This document shows positions 16,670-24,481 of a stretch of 64,000 bases of DNA, piece by piece (within the stretch, counting starts at the first letter, position 1; every line of letters starts with the position of its first letter). The stretch covers positions 372,001 to 436,000 of the forward strand of contig JACKBL010000002.1 in the NCBI GenBank assembly GCA_020634515.1. The letters run 5' to 3'. Origin of the DNA: Ardenticatenales bacterium. Its GTDB lineage: Bacteria > Chloroflexota > Anaerolineae > Promineifilales > Promineifilaceae. Below the pieces are notes generated by a model. The model did not search any database. It was not told the DNA's origin and saw only the letters and a list, made by a program, of their open reading frames with translations. Position numbers and translations under genes: made by a program.

Positions 16670-17346
16670 AGCCGTGGATCAGGCTTTATGCAATGGTGGA
16701 GGGGCAAACGGAACGGACGTTCGCGGAAGCCGTGCTGAAACCGCATCTGGTGGAATTCCAGCTAGAGATGCGGGCAATTCTGGTGACGACCAATCGCAAA
16801 TTAGGCAGCCGTAGTGGCGTCTTGCGCTATGCGCACGTGCGTGCGGACCTTGAACGCCACATGCGCCAGGACAAGCACTCAGAGGCGTATTTCACGACCA
16901 TGATCGACTATTATGGGCTATCCGCGGATTTTCCTGGTTGGGGCGAGTCTCGGCGTGAATCGACATCGGAAGGTCGCGTGGCGGTGCTGGAGCGCGCTTT
17001 GCGGGAGGATTTGGGCGACAGGCGGTTCATTCCCTATTTTCAGTTGCACGAATTTGAGGCGCTGCTTTATTGTGATTTATCTCAGTTGGCGCGCCGCATT
17101 AGCGGGAGCGAGGATGTCCTGGACTTGTTGGCGCGGGAGGTGCAAGGCGCATCGCCCGAAGAGGTCAATGAGGGGGACGCAACAGCGCCCAGCAAGCGGA
17201 TCATTCGTTATGTGCCGCTGTATGAGAAGCTGAAAGTACGGGTAGGGTCTTCGGCTGCCGCCGCTATTGGTTTACCCGAACTGCGTGACAATTGTCCTCA
17301 TTTTGATGCCTGGGTGAGTCGTCTGGAACGATTGTCATCCAGTTAA
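16666..17346 (+). CDS. DUF4276 family protein (TOPRIM-like partner of the AAA ATPase)
   Basis: A TTG start at 16666 has GGGAGGA five bases upstream and overlaps the ATPase stop. The 226-residue product shows the DUF4276 landmarks: RLYAMVEGQTERTFAEAVL (acidic Glu12, Glu16), FTTMIDYYGLSADFPG and RFIPYFQLHEFEALLYCD. The E-G-x-T-E start and the later acidic residues resemble a TOPRIM metal site, as in OLD nucleases, but here as a separate chain. I infer a nuclease-like subunit paired with the ATPase. That function is not proven for this protein. Confidence 0.85.
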   Translation: MKPWIRLYAMVEGQTERTFAEAVLKPHLVEFQLEMRAILVTTNRKLGSRSGVLRYAHVRADLERHMRQDKHSEAYFTTMIDYYGLSADFPGWGESRRESTSEGRVAVLERALREDLGDRRFIPYFQLHEFEALLYCDLSQLARRISGSEDVLDLLAREVQGASPEEVNEGDATAPSKRIIRYVPLYEKLKVRVGSSAAAAIGLPELRDNCPHFDAWVSRLERLSSS

Positions 17347-17384
17347 GTGCCCAGTGATGGGGCGGTTTTTTGAGTGAGTTTGCG

Positions 17385-17987
17385 ATGCGCGTGATTAGCG
17401 GCAAGGCCAAAGGGCGGAAGTTGAAGATGGTGGGGGGCAGCACGACGCGCCCGATCACGGATCGGGTGAAGGAAAACCTGTTCAACATCTTGCAGGATGA
17501 GGTGACCGGGGGGCGGTGGTTGGACCTATTTGCCGGCACGGGGCAGGTGGGCATTGAGGCGCTTAGCCGGGGAGCCGCCGAAGTCGTCTTCGTGGACAGC
17601 GCCGTCCAGGCCATTCGCGTGCTGCGCGACAATCTGCGGAGTACAGAACTGACGGCGGGCGCGGTTGTGCGTAAGGGGGATGCTTTTTCGCTGCTGCGAT
17701 CGGGCGCGGGTGGCCCATTTGACCTCATTTACGTGGCCCCACCGCAGTACCGCGAGATGTGGCTGCGCGCCCTGGAGATCATCGATGCGCAGCCGGCGCC
17801 GCTGGCGCGGGATGATGGCCTGGTCGTGGCGCAGATTCATCCGAAGGAGTTCCGCGAAGTGGCCTGGCGGCATTTGCGGCTGGAGGACCGGCGGCAATAT
17901 GGGACGACGATGCTCTGCTTTTATCGTGTGGCGCACGCCGGCGTGGCCGACCCAGTCGCGGAAATCAATAACGACGGCAGCCTTTAG
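17385..17987 (+). CDS. rsmD: 16S rRNA (guanine(966)-N2)-methyltransferase RsmD
   Basis: From the ATG at 17385 the 200-residue protein begins MRVISGKAKGRKLKMVGGSTTRPITDRVKENLFNIL, the RsmD signature, followed by the SAM-binding loop WLDLFAGTGQVGIEALSRGA. The catalytic DPPY motif is replaced by VAPPQY, a variant to note. A TTG five codons upstream is a less likely start. The enzyme methylates G966 of 16S rRNA. Its last four bases overlap the last four of the convergent P-type ATPase gene. Confidence 0.9.
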   Translation: MRVISGKAKGRKLKMVGGSTTRPITDRVKENLFNILQDEVTGGRWLDLFAGTGQVGIEALSRGAAEVVFVDSAVQAIRVLRDNLRSTELTAGAVVRKGDAFSLLRSGAGGPFDLIYVAPPQYREMWLRALEIIDAQPAPLARDDGLVVAQIHPKEFREVAWRHLRLEDRRQYGTTMLCFYRVAHAGVADPVAEINNDGSL

Positions 17988-20716
17988 CCGCCACGCCGCC
18001 GATAGAACCACTTCTCTCCCTCGATGGCGATAAAGGCGAGCGTGCCCAGGGCGAGCGTGACGCCCAATTGTGCCCCCGTCAGCGGTGTGACGCGGAAGAA
18101 ATCGTCCAGCGCGGGCACGTAAATTACGAGCAACTGTAGGGCCAGGGTCAAGACCGCCATGAGCAGCAGCACGGGGTTGCTGCGCCATCCAAGTGATACC
18201 AGCGAAGCGCGTGCGGAGCGGGAAGCCAGCGCCTGCCCGATTTGCAGAAAAGCGAGCGTGCTGAAGATCATCGTTTGCCAGGTGGTATCCGCCGGATTTT
18301 GGGGATCATACGTGAAGTAGCCCAACCCCAGGGCGATCAGACCAATGAGGATGCCCACCCAGGCTACGTGCAGTCCCATGCCGTCGCTGAAGATGCTGTC
18401 CCGTGGCGAGCGCGGCGGTCGCCGCATGACCCCTTTCTCCGCCGGTTCCACGCCCAAACCTAGCCCGAGCAGACCGTCGGTGAGCAGGTTCAGCCAGAGC
18501 AGTTGCAGGGGCAGCAACGCCACGGTGATGCCCAGCAAGGGCGCGAACAGCATGACGATGACTTTGCCGATGTTGCCGGCAATTGAGAACTTCACGAACT
18601 GGCGGATATTGTTGTAAATAACGCGCCCTTCTTCCACGGCGGCGACGATGGTGGCGAAATTGTCGTCCAGCAGCACCATTTCCGACGCTTCCTTCGATAC
18701 ATCCGTTCCCGTGATGCCCATGGCGATGCCAATATCCGCTTTTTTCAGTGCCGGGGAGTCGTTGATGCCGTCTCCCGTCATGGCGACTATTTGCCCTTTT
18801 TGTTGCAGCGATTCGACGATGCGCAGCTTGTGTTCCGGGGAAACGCGGGCGTAGACGGAGACTTCTTGCACGGTTTGGGAGAGTTCAGCGGCGGACATCT
18901 GACCGATTTGCACCCCTGTTTTGACGCGCCCGTTGTCGGAGATGCCCAGTTCGTAGGCAATGAAGCGGGCGGTCAGGGGATGGTCGCCGGTGATCATGAT
19001 GGGGCGGATGCCGGCATCCCGGCAAGTTGCCACCGCCTGTTTGACTTCGGGACGGGGGGGATCAATCATGCCCACGAGACCAATAAAGGTCAAGTCGCTT
19101 TCAACAATCGCCGTCGCCTGGCCTGTGGGGGGCGTCGCCCACCAGCGCAGCGCCACACCCAACACGCGCATGCCTTTTTGCGCCATCTGGTCATTCGCCA
19201 GGGCGATGCGCTGCCGCCACGCTTCATCAAGTGGCTGTGTCTCCGTTCCCACCCAGACGGCGGCGCAGCTTTCCAACAGCCCGTCTACGGCTCCTTTTGT
19301 GAAGGCGAGATAAGGTTTTGCGATGGGGGTGAGGGGGGAGAGTGATGCCGGCATTTCCTCCGCAAACGGCCATTGATGCACCGTCGTCATCCGCTTGCGC
19401 TCCGAATCAAAGGGCAACTCCCCCACGCGCGGCAACAACGCCTGCGCCGCCTCTGGGCGCAGATTGGCCTGCGCCGCCGCCACCAACAGCGCCCCCTCCG
19501 TGGGGTCGCCAAGAGCCAGGTAGCGTCCCGTTTGTGGGTCGGGCTGCAGCGAGGCGTCATTGCACAACGCCCCCCCCATCAGGGCCAGGCTGATGGCCGG
19601 CGGCTGACCGTCCAGGGGCGTCGTGTCGGGCAATTGCAGCGCGGGCGCGGGATGCCCCGTACCCACCAACTGCAAACTGTGCCCGGCCACGTCAATCACC
19701 GTCACCGTCATTCGGTTTTCCGTCAGCGTGCCTGTTTTGTCGGAACAGATGGTTGTCACGGAGCCGAGGGTTTCCACGGCGGGCAGCTTGCGAATCAGGG
19801 CGCGTCGTCTGAGCATTCGTTGCGCGCCCAGTGCCAGCGTGATGGTGACAACGGCAGGCAAGCCTTCCGGTACGACGGCCACGGCCACGCTCACGGCGGT
19901 GAGGAACATCTCGCTCCAGGTTTCACCGCGCCAGACGCCAATGAGCATCACCAGTGCGGCGACGGCCACGCCGAAAATCGCCAGCGTCTTGCCGACCTGG
20001 TCTAGCCGCCGTTGCAGCAAGGTCTGGCTGTCCGTCACATCCTGGATGAGGGTGGCGATTTTGCCCAGTTCCGTGGACATGCCTGTCGCGGCGACGACGC
20101 CCGCGCCCCGTCCATAGGTGACGATGGTTCCCATGTAGGCCATGTTGCGACGGTCGCCCAGGGGAATTTCTGCTTTGTCCAGGGGCGCGGTATCCTTTTC
20201 CACGGGTTCCGATTCGCCCGTGAGCGCGGCTTCCTGGACCATGAGATTGACGCTGGTAGTGAGGCGGATGTCTGCCGGCAAAACGTTGCCCGCCTCCAAC
20301 AAAATCACGTCACCCGGCACCAACTCGCGCGCCGATAATGTTTGTACGTTTCCGCCGCGCCGCGCCCGCACCATGGGCACGGCCAGTTTCTTTAGCGCGG
20401 CCATGGCCTGTTCCGCGCGATACTCTTGCACGAAGCCCAGCAGAGCGAACAGCACGACAATAGCCCCAATTGCCACGGTTTCCGTTGCTTTGCCCAGCAA
20501 TCCGGAAATCACCGCCGCGGCGATCAGGATGAGCACCATGGTGCTGCTGATCTGTTCCCACAGAATGCGCAGCGGGTGCTTGCCGCCACGGGCCGCCAGT
20601 TCGTTCGCGCCGTAGCTGGCGCGACGGGCAGCGACCTCCTGGTCCGTGAGTCCGGTTTGTAGATTGGTACCTAATTCGGCCACAATGTCAGTGATGGATT
20701 GCTGATGCCAGTTCAC
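17984..20716 (-). CDS. P-type cation-transporting ATPase, Ca2+-ATPase (PacL)-like
   Basis: I take the GTG at 20716, which gives the usual N-terminus NWHQQSITDIVAELGTN (910 residues); an in-frame TTG at 20788 would add 24 residues. The actuator domain has ALTGESEPVEKD, the phosphorylation domain CSDKTGTLTENRMTV and the hinge MTGDGINDSPALKKADIGIAMG. The membrane segment with VVPEGLPAVVTITLALGAQRM and the C-terminal six-helix region complete a P2A-type pump, probably for calcium or a related divalent cation. Length is normal. It converges on rsmD with a 4-bp overlap. Confidence 0.93.
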   Translation of the reverse strand: MNWHQQSITDIVAELGTNLQTGLTDQEVAARRASYGANELAARGGKHPLRILWEQISSTMVLILIAAAVISGLLGKATETVAIGAIVVLFALLGFVQEYRAEQAMAALKKLAVPMVRARRGGNVQTLSARELVPGDVILLEAGNVLPADIRLTTSVNLMVQEAALTGESEPVEKDTAPLDKAEIPLGDRRNMAYMGTIVTYGRGAGVVAATGMSTELGKIATLIQDVTDSQTLLQRRLDQVGKTLAIFGVAVAALVMLIGVWRGETWSEMFLTAVSVAVAVVPEGLPAVVTITLALGAQRMLRRRALIRKLPAVETLGSVTTICSDKTGTLTENRMTVTVIDVAGHSLQLVGTGHPAPALQLPDTTPLDGQPPAISLALMGGALCNDASLQPDPQTGRYLALGDPTEGALLVAAAQANLRPEAAQALLPRVGELPFDSERKRMTTVHQWPFAEEMPASLSPLTPIAKPYLAFTKGAVDGLLESCAAVWVGTETQPLDEAWRQRIALANDQMAQKGMRVLGVALRWWATPPTGQATAIVESDLTFIGLVGMIDPPRPEVKQAVATCRDAGIRPIMITGDHPLTARFIAYELGISDNGRVKTGVQIGQMSAAELSQTVQEVSVYARVSPEHKLRIVESLQQKGQIVAMTGDGINDSPALKKADIGIAMGITGTDVSKEASEMVLLDDNFATIVAAVEEGRVIYNNIRQFVKFSIAGNIGKVIVMLFAPLLGITVALLPLQLLWLNLLTDGLLGLGLGVEPAEKGVMRRPPRSPRDSIFSDGMGLHVAWVGILIGLIALGLGYFTYDPQNPADTTWQTMIFSTLAFLQIGQALASRSARASLVSLGWRSNPVLLLMAVLTLALQLLVIYVPALDDFFRVTPLTGAQLGVTLALGTLAFIAIEGEKWFYRRRGG

Positions 20717-20879
20717 AGTGTTCTTTATTTTTGCTAGGAGTGCCTGGGATGAAATGTGCCTTTCCTCCAGGGATAGGTCACACTTCAAGTAATTTTAATA
20801 GGGAGACGAGTCTGTTTTTAGCAAAATCGTGGTAAATAATCAACTGTCGTTCATGAAGAATAGATGAGGAAGGGGTGGG

Positions 20880-21692
20880 TCAGTTGATGTTGATGTCCAC
20901 CGTACAACTTCCCTGTTCGTTGCCGGTGGCGTCTACGACGATGAGACGTACGCGGTATGCACCGGGGAGCCAGCCATTGAAGTTGCCGCTGCCCAGCAGC
21001 CCGGCGAAAACGGGTTGGGAGATGGTGCGTCCCAGCAGCGAGGCCCAGGTGTTGTCCGTTTGTGGTCCGTTGATTTCCAGTTTGTAGAAACTGAAGTTGG
21101 CGGCGGTAGCCGTGCCGCTGAAGGGAACGAGTCCGCTGATGGCGCTGCCGGCATTTGGCGCGCTCAGGTTCACGTTTTCGGGACAGTTGGCAACTGGCTC
21201 TGGTGTAGCCGCGGTTGTGTCGGGTGGGGCGGGCGTGCCGTCGTTGGTGTCGCTGGGGCGGGTGGCGACGGGATTGGAGGCGACGGTGGCCAATGCTTGC
21301 AAAGCATCTTCAGGTAGCGTGACGGTGGGGACGAGGGGCGGGGTGGGGGTGTTGACGGGGCGGGGCGTGCTGCGGACGGGGGTGGGGGAGGATAGAGGCA
21401 GGTGGAAGGGGTCGAGTGTAGGGGTGGGGGCGCGCAGCAGGTCGGCGGGGAGGGTGGGGGCGATTTCGGTGTTGACGTAGGCGACGCTGCCGGCAATTGC
21501 CAGCAGCACGACGACAAAAAACAAGGCGCTATTGCGCGCCCGCCGCCCTCGTTCTCGCTCCAGGTTGAACATGGCTTGTCGCAGTATTCGCCGTGCGCGC
21601 AGCAGTTCGCTGCCGTACCAGAACAGCCCCAGTCCGCACAAAATATAAATCCAGATGTCGTTCCGGATGAGAAAGACGTAGATTCTTTCCAT
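20880..21692 (-). CDS. Membrane-anchored protein with Thr/Pro linker and Ig-like domain
   Basis: The ATG at 21692 gives 270 residues (a TTG lies one codon upstream). Two hydrophobic segments (about 8-27 and 54-73) anchor the protein. A low-complexity Pro/Thr/Ala linker (about 90-170) extends it from the membrane, and the C-terminal 100 residues read as a beta-sandwich with SGLVPFSGTATAANFSFYKLEING and GAYRVRLIVVDATGNEQG, like Ig or fibronectin-type accessory domains. No catalytic residues seen. Likely an extracytoplasmic binding or structural protein; function unknown. Confidence 0.68.
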   Translation of the reverse strand: MERIYVFLIRNDIWIYILCGLGLFWYGSELLRARRILRQAMFNLERERGRRARNSALFFVVVLLAIAGSVAYVNTEIAPTLPADLLRAPTPTLDPFHLPLSSPTPVRSTPRPVNTPTPPLVPTVTLPEDALQALATVASNPVATRPSDTNDGTPAPPDTTAATPEPVANCPENVNLSAPNAGSAISGLVPFSGTATAANFSFYKLEINGPQTDNTWASLLGRTISQPVFAGLLGSGNFNGWLPGAYRVRLIVVDATGNEQGSCTVDININ

Positions 21693-21926
21693 CAAAATCT
21701 CTTCAGCATAGATTTGTATAGATACGCGAGGATTATACCTGACCGGGGGATGTCGGGGAGAGGGATAGAGGGAATCTCTGGGCGTTCTCTATGCAAGTGC
21801 GTATGAAACTGAGTGCAAGGTGGGTTGCCTACGTTTCAAGCGTGGCATTCGTGGGTTGCAATGGGTGGTTGGGGCAAGGGGCCAGTGTACGCACAGGACG
21901 CCTTGATCTCCGTCCCCCGTCCACGG

Positions 21927-22778
21927 TCACGCTGCGCGCCAGTGGTTCAGGACGCCCATGACAAGTTGGCGCAGGCGGGGGACGATTTGCAGCCCCACTT
22001 GCAGCACGTCGTCGTGTTGCAGGGTTGTGCCCGGCGTGGGGTCTGGGACGGCCATGTTTGTGATGGTGGAGATGCCCAGGACGCGCATGCCGGCATGTCG
22101 GGCGACCACCACTTCAGGTACAGTAGACATCCCGACGGCGTCCGCACCCACGGCGCGCAAGAAGCGCAGTTCCGCGGGTGTTTCGTAGCTGGGGCCGCCC
22201 ACGAAGGCATAGACCCCCTCGCGCAGCGTCAGGTTCATCGCCACGGCGATTTGGTGCGCCAACTGGCGCAGTTCGAGGTCATACGCCTCCGTCATATCGG
22301 GAAAGCGTGGCCCGAACAGTTCGTCATTAGGGCCGCGCAGCGGGTTTTGCCCCGCCAATCCGGGTAGGTTTAGATGGTCTTTGATCAGCATCAGGTCGCC
22401 CGGCGTAAAGGATGCGTTGATCCCGCCCGCGGCATTGGTCACAATCAGCGTGCGCACGCCGAGCAGCTTCATCACCCGCATAGCCAGCGTGACCTGGCTT
22501 ATGGGATAGCCTTCGTAGAAATGGGTGCGGCCTTGCAGAACCATGACGGATTGATCCGCCAGACGACCCAAAACGACCTGGCCTACGTGTCCGGAGACGG
22601 TGGAGACGGGCCAGTGGGGAATCTCGTCGTACGGGATGATGTCTGCGTTGCTTACTTCTTCCGCCAGGCTGCTCAGACCGGATCCGAGGATCAGTCCTAC
22701 GGTGGGTTTGTGGCGGCTGGCGTGGCGTACTGCCGTCGCCGCGGCTTCATATTGCGCGCGACCGAATATCTCAGGCAT
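21927..22778 (-). CDS. Purine nucleoside phosphorylase (trimeric PNP-I type)
   Basis: The start is the ATG at 22778, preceded by GGAAGGA; the in-frame extension upstream lacks a site. The 283-residue protein shows GLILGSGLSSLAEE (phosphate loop), STVSGHVGQVVLG, VMVLQGRTHFYEGY, RTLIVTNAAGGINASF and the ribose/base segment FVGGPSYETPAELRFLRAVGADAVGMSTVPE. This is the trimeric purine nucleoside phosphorylase family; it splits (deoxy)inosine and guanosine with phosphate. It may belong to a salvage set with the MTA phosphorylase at 33.9 kb, although the two are far apart. Confidence 0.93.
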   Translation of the reverse strand: MPEIFGRAQYEAAATAVRHASRHKPTVGLILGSGLSSLAEEVSNADIIPYDEIPHWPVSTVSGHVGQVVLGRLADQSVMVLQGRTHFYEGYPISQVTLAMRVMKLLGVRTLIVTNAAGGINASFTPGDLMLIKDHLNLPGLAGQNPLRGPNDELFGPRFPDMTEAYDLELRQLAHQIAVAMNLTLREGVYAFVGGPSYETPAELRFLRAVGADAVGMSTVPEVVVARHAGMRVLGISTITNMAVPDPTPGTTLQHDDVLQVGLQIVPRLRQLVMGVLNHWRAA

Positions 22779-22894
22779 GTTGTTCCTTCCGTTTGGGGCC
22801 TGTCCAAGAGTCAGGTTCGAGCGGTCTTCAAGACTGGTCAAGTGGTAACTAACTCAGCCCAGGAGAGGGTTAGCCGTTACCTCAAGTCTTGCGT

Positions 22895-23773
22895 TTATTC
22901 TTCTTCGTCTGTGTCGTTTTTGTCGATTTGGGCGTAGATTTGCGTGGTGGAGATATTGGCATGCCCGAGGAGCTGTTGCACGGTTTGCAGGTTGCTGCCG
23001 CTTTGCAGTTTGTGCGCGGCGAAGCTGTGGCGCAGCGTGTGTGGCGTAACGTTTTCGCTGAGGTTGGCTTCTTTGGCATAGGCTTTGATAATTAGCCACA
23101 GTCCTTGCCTTGTCAGTTGTTGTCCGCGATGGTTGAGGAAGAGGGCTTTTTCTTCGGCGCGTTTGCGCAGGTGGGGGCGGCCTTTTTCCAGATACTGGCG
23201 CAGGGTGTGGGTTGTGCCGGCATCAAATGGCAGGAATCTTGCCTCATCACCGTCTCTTCCCGGGCTGTGCAGGTGCATATCTTCCAGGTTGATGTCATCT
23301 ACTGTCAACGACACCACTTCCGTCACGCGCATCCCGGTTGCGTATAGCAGCGCCAACAATGCCGAGTCGCGCAAATGTTTGGGTGTTTGTTCTTTGGTGG
23401 GGGCCTGCAATAGCTGCTCAATATCCGCATTGGAGAGCGTATTGGGCAGCCGCTTTTCCACTTTGGGCGAGTCAATTTGCTGCGTGGGATCCGACTCGGT
23501 CAGTTCACGGGCGTTCAGGTAGTGGAAAAAGGATTTGAGCGCGGCTACTTTGCGGGCGACGGTGGATGAGGCATAGTCACTGTCCTTCATGGAGGTCACG
23601 TAGTTGGCAACAATGGCGGACGTGACGGCATTCCAGGAAGCGATGGTACTGTAGTTGTTTGTCAGGAAACTGACGAACTGCCCCAGATCGTTTTTATATG
23701 CCGCGGTTGTGTTCTCGGAATAGCTGCGTTCTGTTTGCAGGAATTCCAGAAAGGCGGCCAGTTGCTCTTCCAT
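22895..23773 (-). CDS. Tyrosine recombinase (XerC/XerD-like)
   Basis: From the ATG at 23773 (AAGGA upstream) the protein is 292 residues: an N-terminal SAM-like core-binding domain (ERSYSENTTAAYKNDLGQFVSFL) and a C-terminal catalytic domain. The residues seen are Arg in LYATGMRVTEVVSL, His-x-x-Arg in TPHTLRHSFAAH, His in LGHANISTTQ and the nucleophile Tyr in TTQIYAQI. In the beta-hairpin where XerD has the catalytic Lys (GKGNKER), this protein reads GRDGDEARFLP, so the lysine may be replaced. The length fits a Xer housekeeping enzyme for dimer resolution; it is not obviously part of an island. Confidence 0.88.
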   Translation of the reverse strand: MEEQLAAFLEFLQTERSYSENTTAAYKNDLGQFVSFLTNNYSTIASWNAVTSAIVANYVTSMKDSDYASSTVARKVAALKSFFHYLNARELTESDPTQQIDSPKVEKRLPNTLSNADIEQLLQAPTKEQTPKHLRDSALLALLYATGMRVTEVVSLTVDDINLEDMHLHSPGRDGDEARFLPFDAGTTHTLRQYLEKGRPHLRKRAEEKALFLNHRGQQLTRQGLWLIIKAYAKEANLSENVTPHTLRHSFAAHKLQSGSNLQTVQQLLGHANISTTQIYAQIDKNDTDEEE

Positions 23774-23902
23774 GACCAATTCCTTGGTATTTGTGCCGGC
23801 ACAACACATCTCTCTCGTGCGCTGCAACCAGTTACTTTTCTTCGTGTAGCCAAAAAAGGAAACGCCGCTGTGTACAGATTATGTCAGATAGCGCTCACAG
23901 GC

Positions 23903-23930
23903 ATTATAACATTACTTTTCATAAGATCAA
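23903..23930 (-). promoter_or_regulatory. Promoter of the tyrosine recombinase gene
   Basis: On the reverse strand TTGATC (23930-23925) and TATAAT (23908-23903) are 16 bp apart, pointing to the recombinase start 130 bp downstream. Consensus match is good at the -10. Confidence 0.6.
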
Positions 23931-24192
23931 CCTGAATGAACATAAATAAACCCGATCTTAACGCCAGGCCGCCGTGCGGTGGCGATTCCCGTTCCCGATT
24001 CTGGCAGTGCCGCGAAGATGCCGGCAACACGCGCGGTCATGTGCAAATGGCATCAAGGACTGACGATGAAATAAAGTATGGTGGAATACGCCGTTGTTTG
24101 TTATTATCGCCTGGTTTCCGTCGCGGAGGCAGCGCGACGATTGCCCGTTAGTGTTTCTAGCTGCCGCCGGCTATCGAGTGCCTGCTTTTTCT

Positions 24193-24211
24193 GGCGAGCT
24201 GGAAACTCGCC
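24193..24211. repeat. Inverted repeat GGCGAG-N7-CTCGCC
   Basis: A six-base-pair stem with a seven-base loop, just upstream of the palindrome array. It resembles the stronger inverted repeat at 24435-24455 (GCGAG...CTCGC core), suggesting two copies of one small element flanking the array. Confidence 0.4.
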
Positions 24212-24228
24212 CACAAGGTGTTGAAAAC

Positions 24229-24316
24229 GGTCACACGATGTGACGGTCACACGATGTGACGGTCACACGATGTGACGGTCACACGATGTGACGGTCACAC
24301 GATGTGACGGTCACAC
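24229..24316. repeat. Tandem array of a 16-bp palindromic unit (5.5 copies)
   Basis: The unit GGTCACACGATGTGAC repeats exactly at 24229, 24245, 24261, 24277 and 24293, with a half unit to 24316. Each contains the inverted repeat GTCACA-CGA-TGTGAC, so the array is a string of identical small palindromes. It lies in the 700-bp gap between the recombinase and the cPGS-like gene. There are no spacers, so it is not a CRISPR array; iterated protein-binding sites or slippage-amplified repeat are the likely readings. Confidence 0.95.
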
Positions 24317-24434
24317 CTGGTTCAAATCAGGATTTCGCGGATTATTGTGCTATCCGTGAACAGGAGACACTGCCGACATTACCAACCATTAACTACCAAC
24401 TACCAACATCGACTTTCAAACGTCAACTTTTATT

Positions 24435-24455
24435 AAGCGAGTTTGAAACTCGCTT
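24435..24455. repeat. 21-bp inverted repeat upstream of the cPGS-like gene
   Basis: AAGCGAGTTT and AAACTCGCTT flank a single G, ending 26 bp before the cPGS-like start codon and upstream of its ribosome site. In RNA it would need a larger loop, so a protein-binding site is more likely than a terminator. Confidence 0.55.
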
Positions 24456-24481
24456 CACATGGTGTTCTTGAAGGAGACAAA

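Noticed and set aside
24229..24316. Tandem 16-bp repeats as a CRISPR array
   Set aside because: Units are contiguous with no spacers and no cas gene is present.
24317..24332. CCTGGTTCAAATCAGG as a tRNA T-arm
   Set aside because: The neighbouring DNA has no acceptor, D or anticodon stem; it is only a local hairpin.
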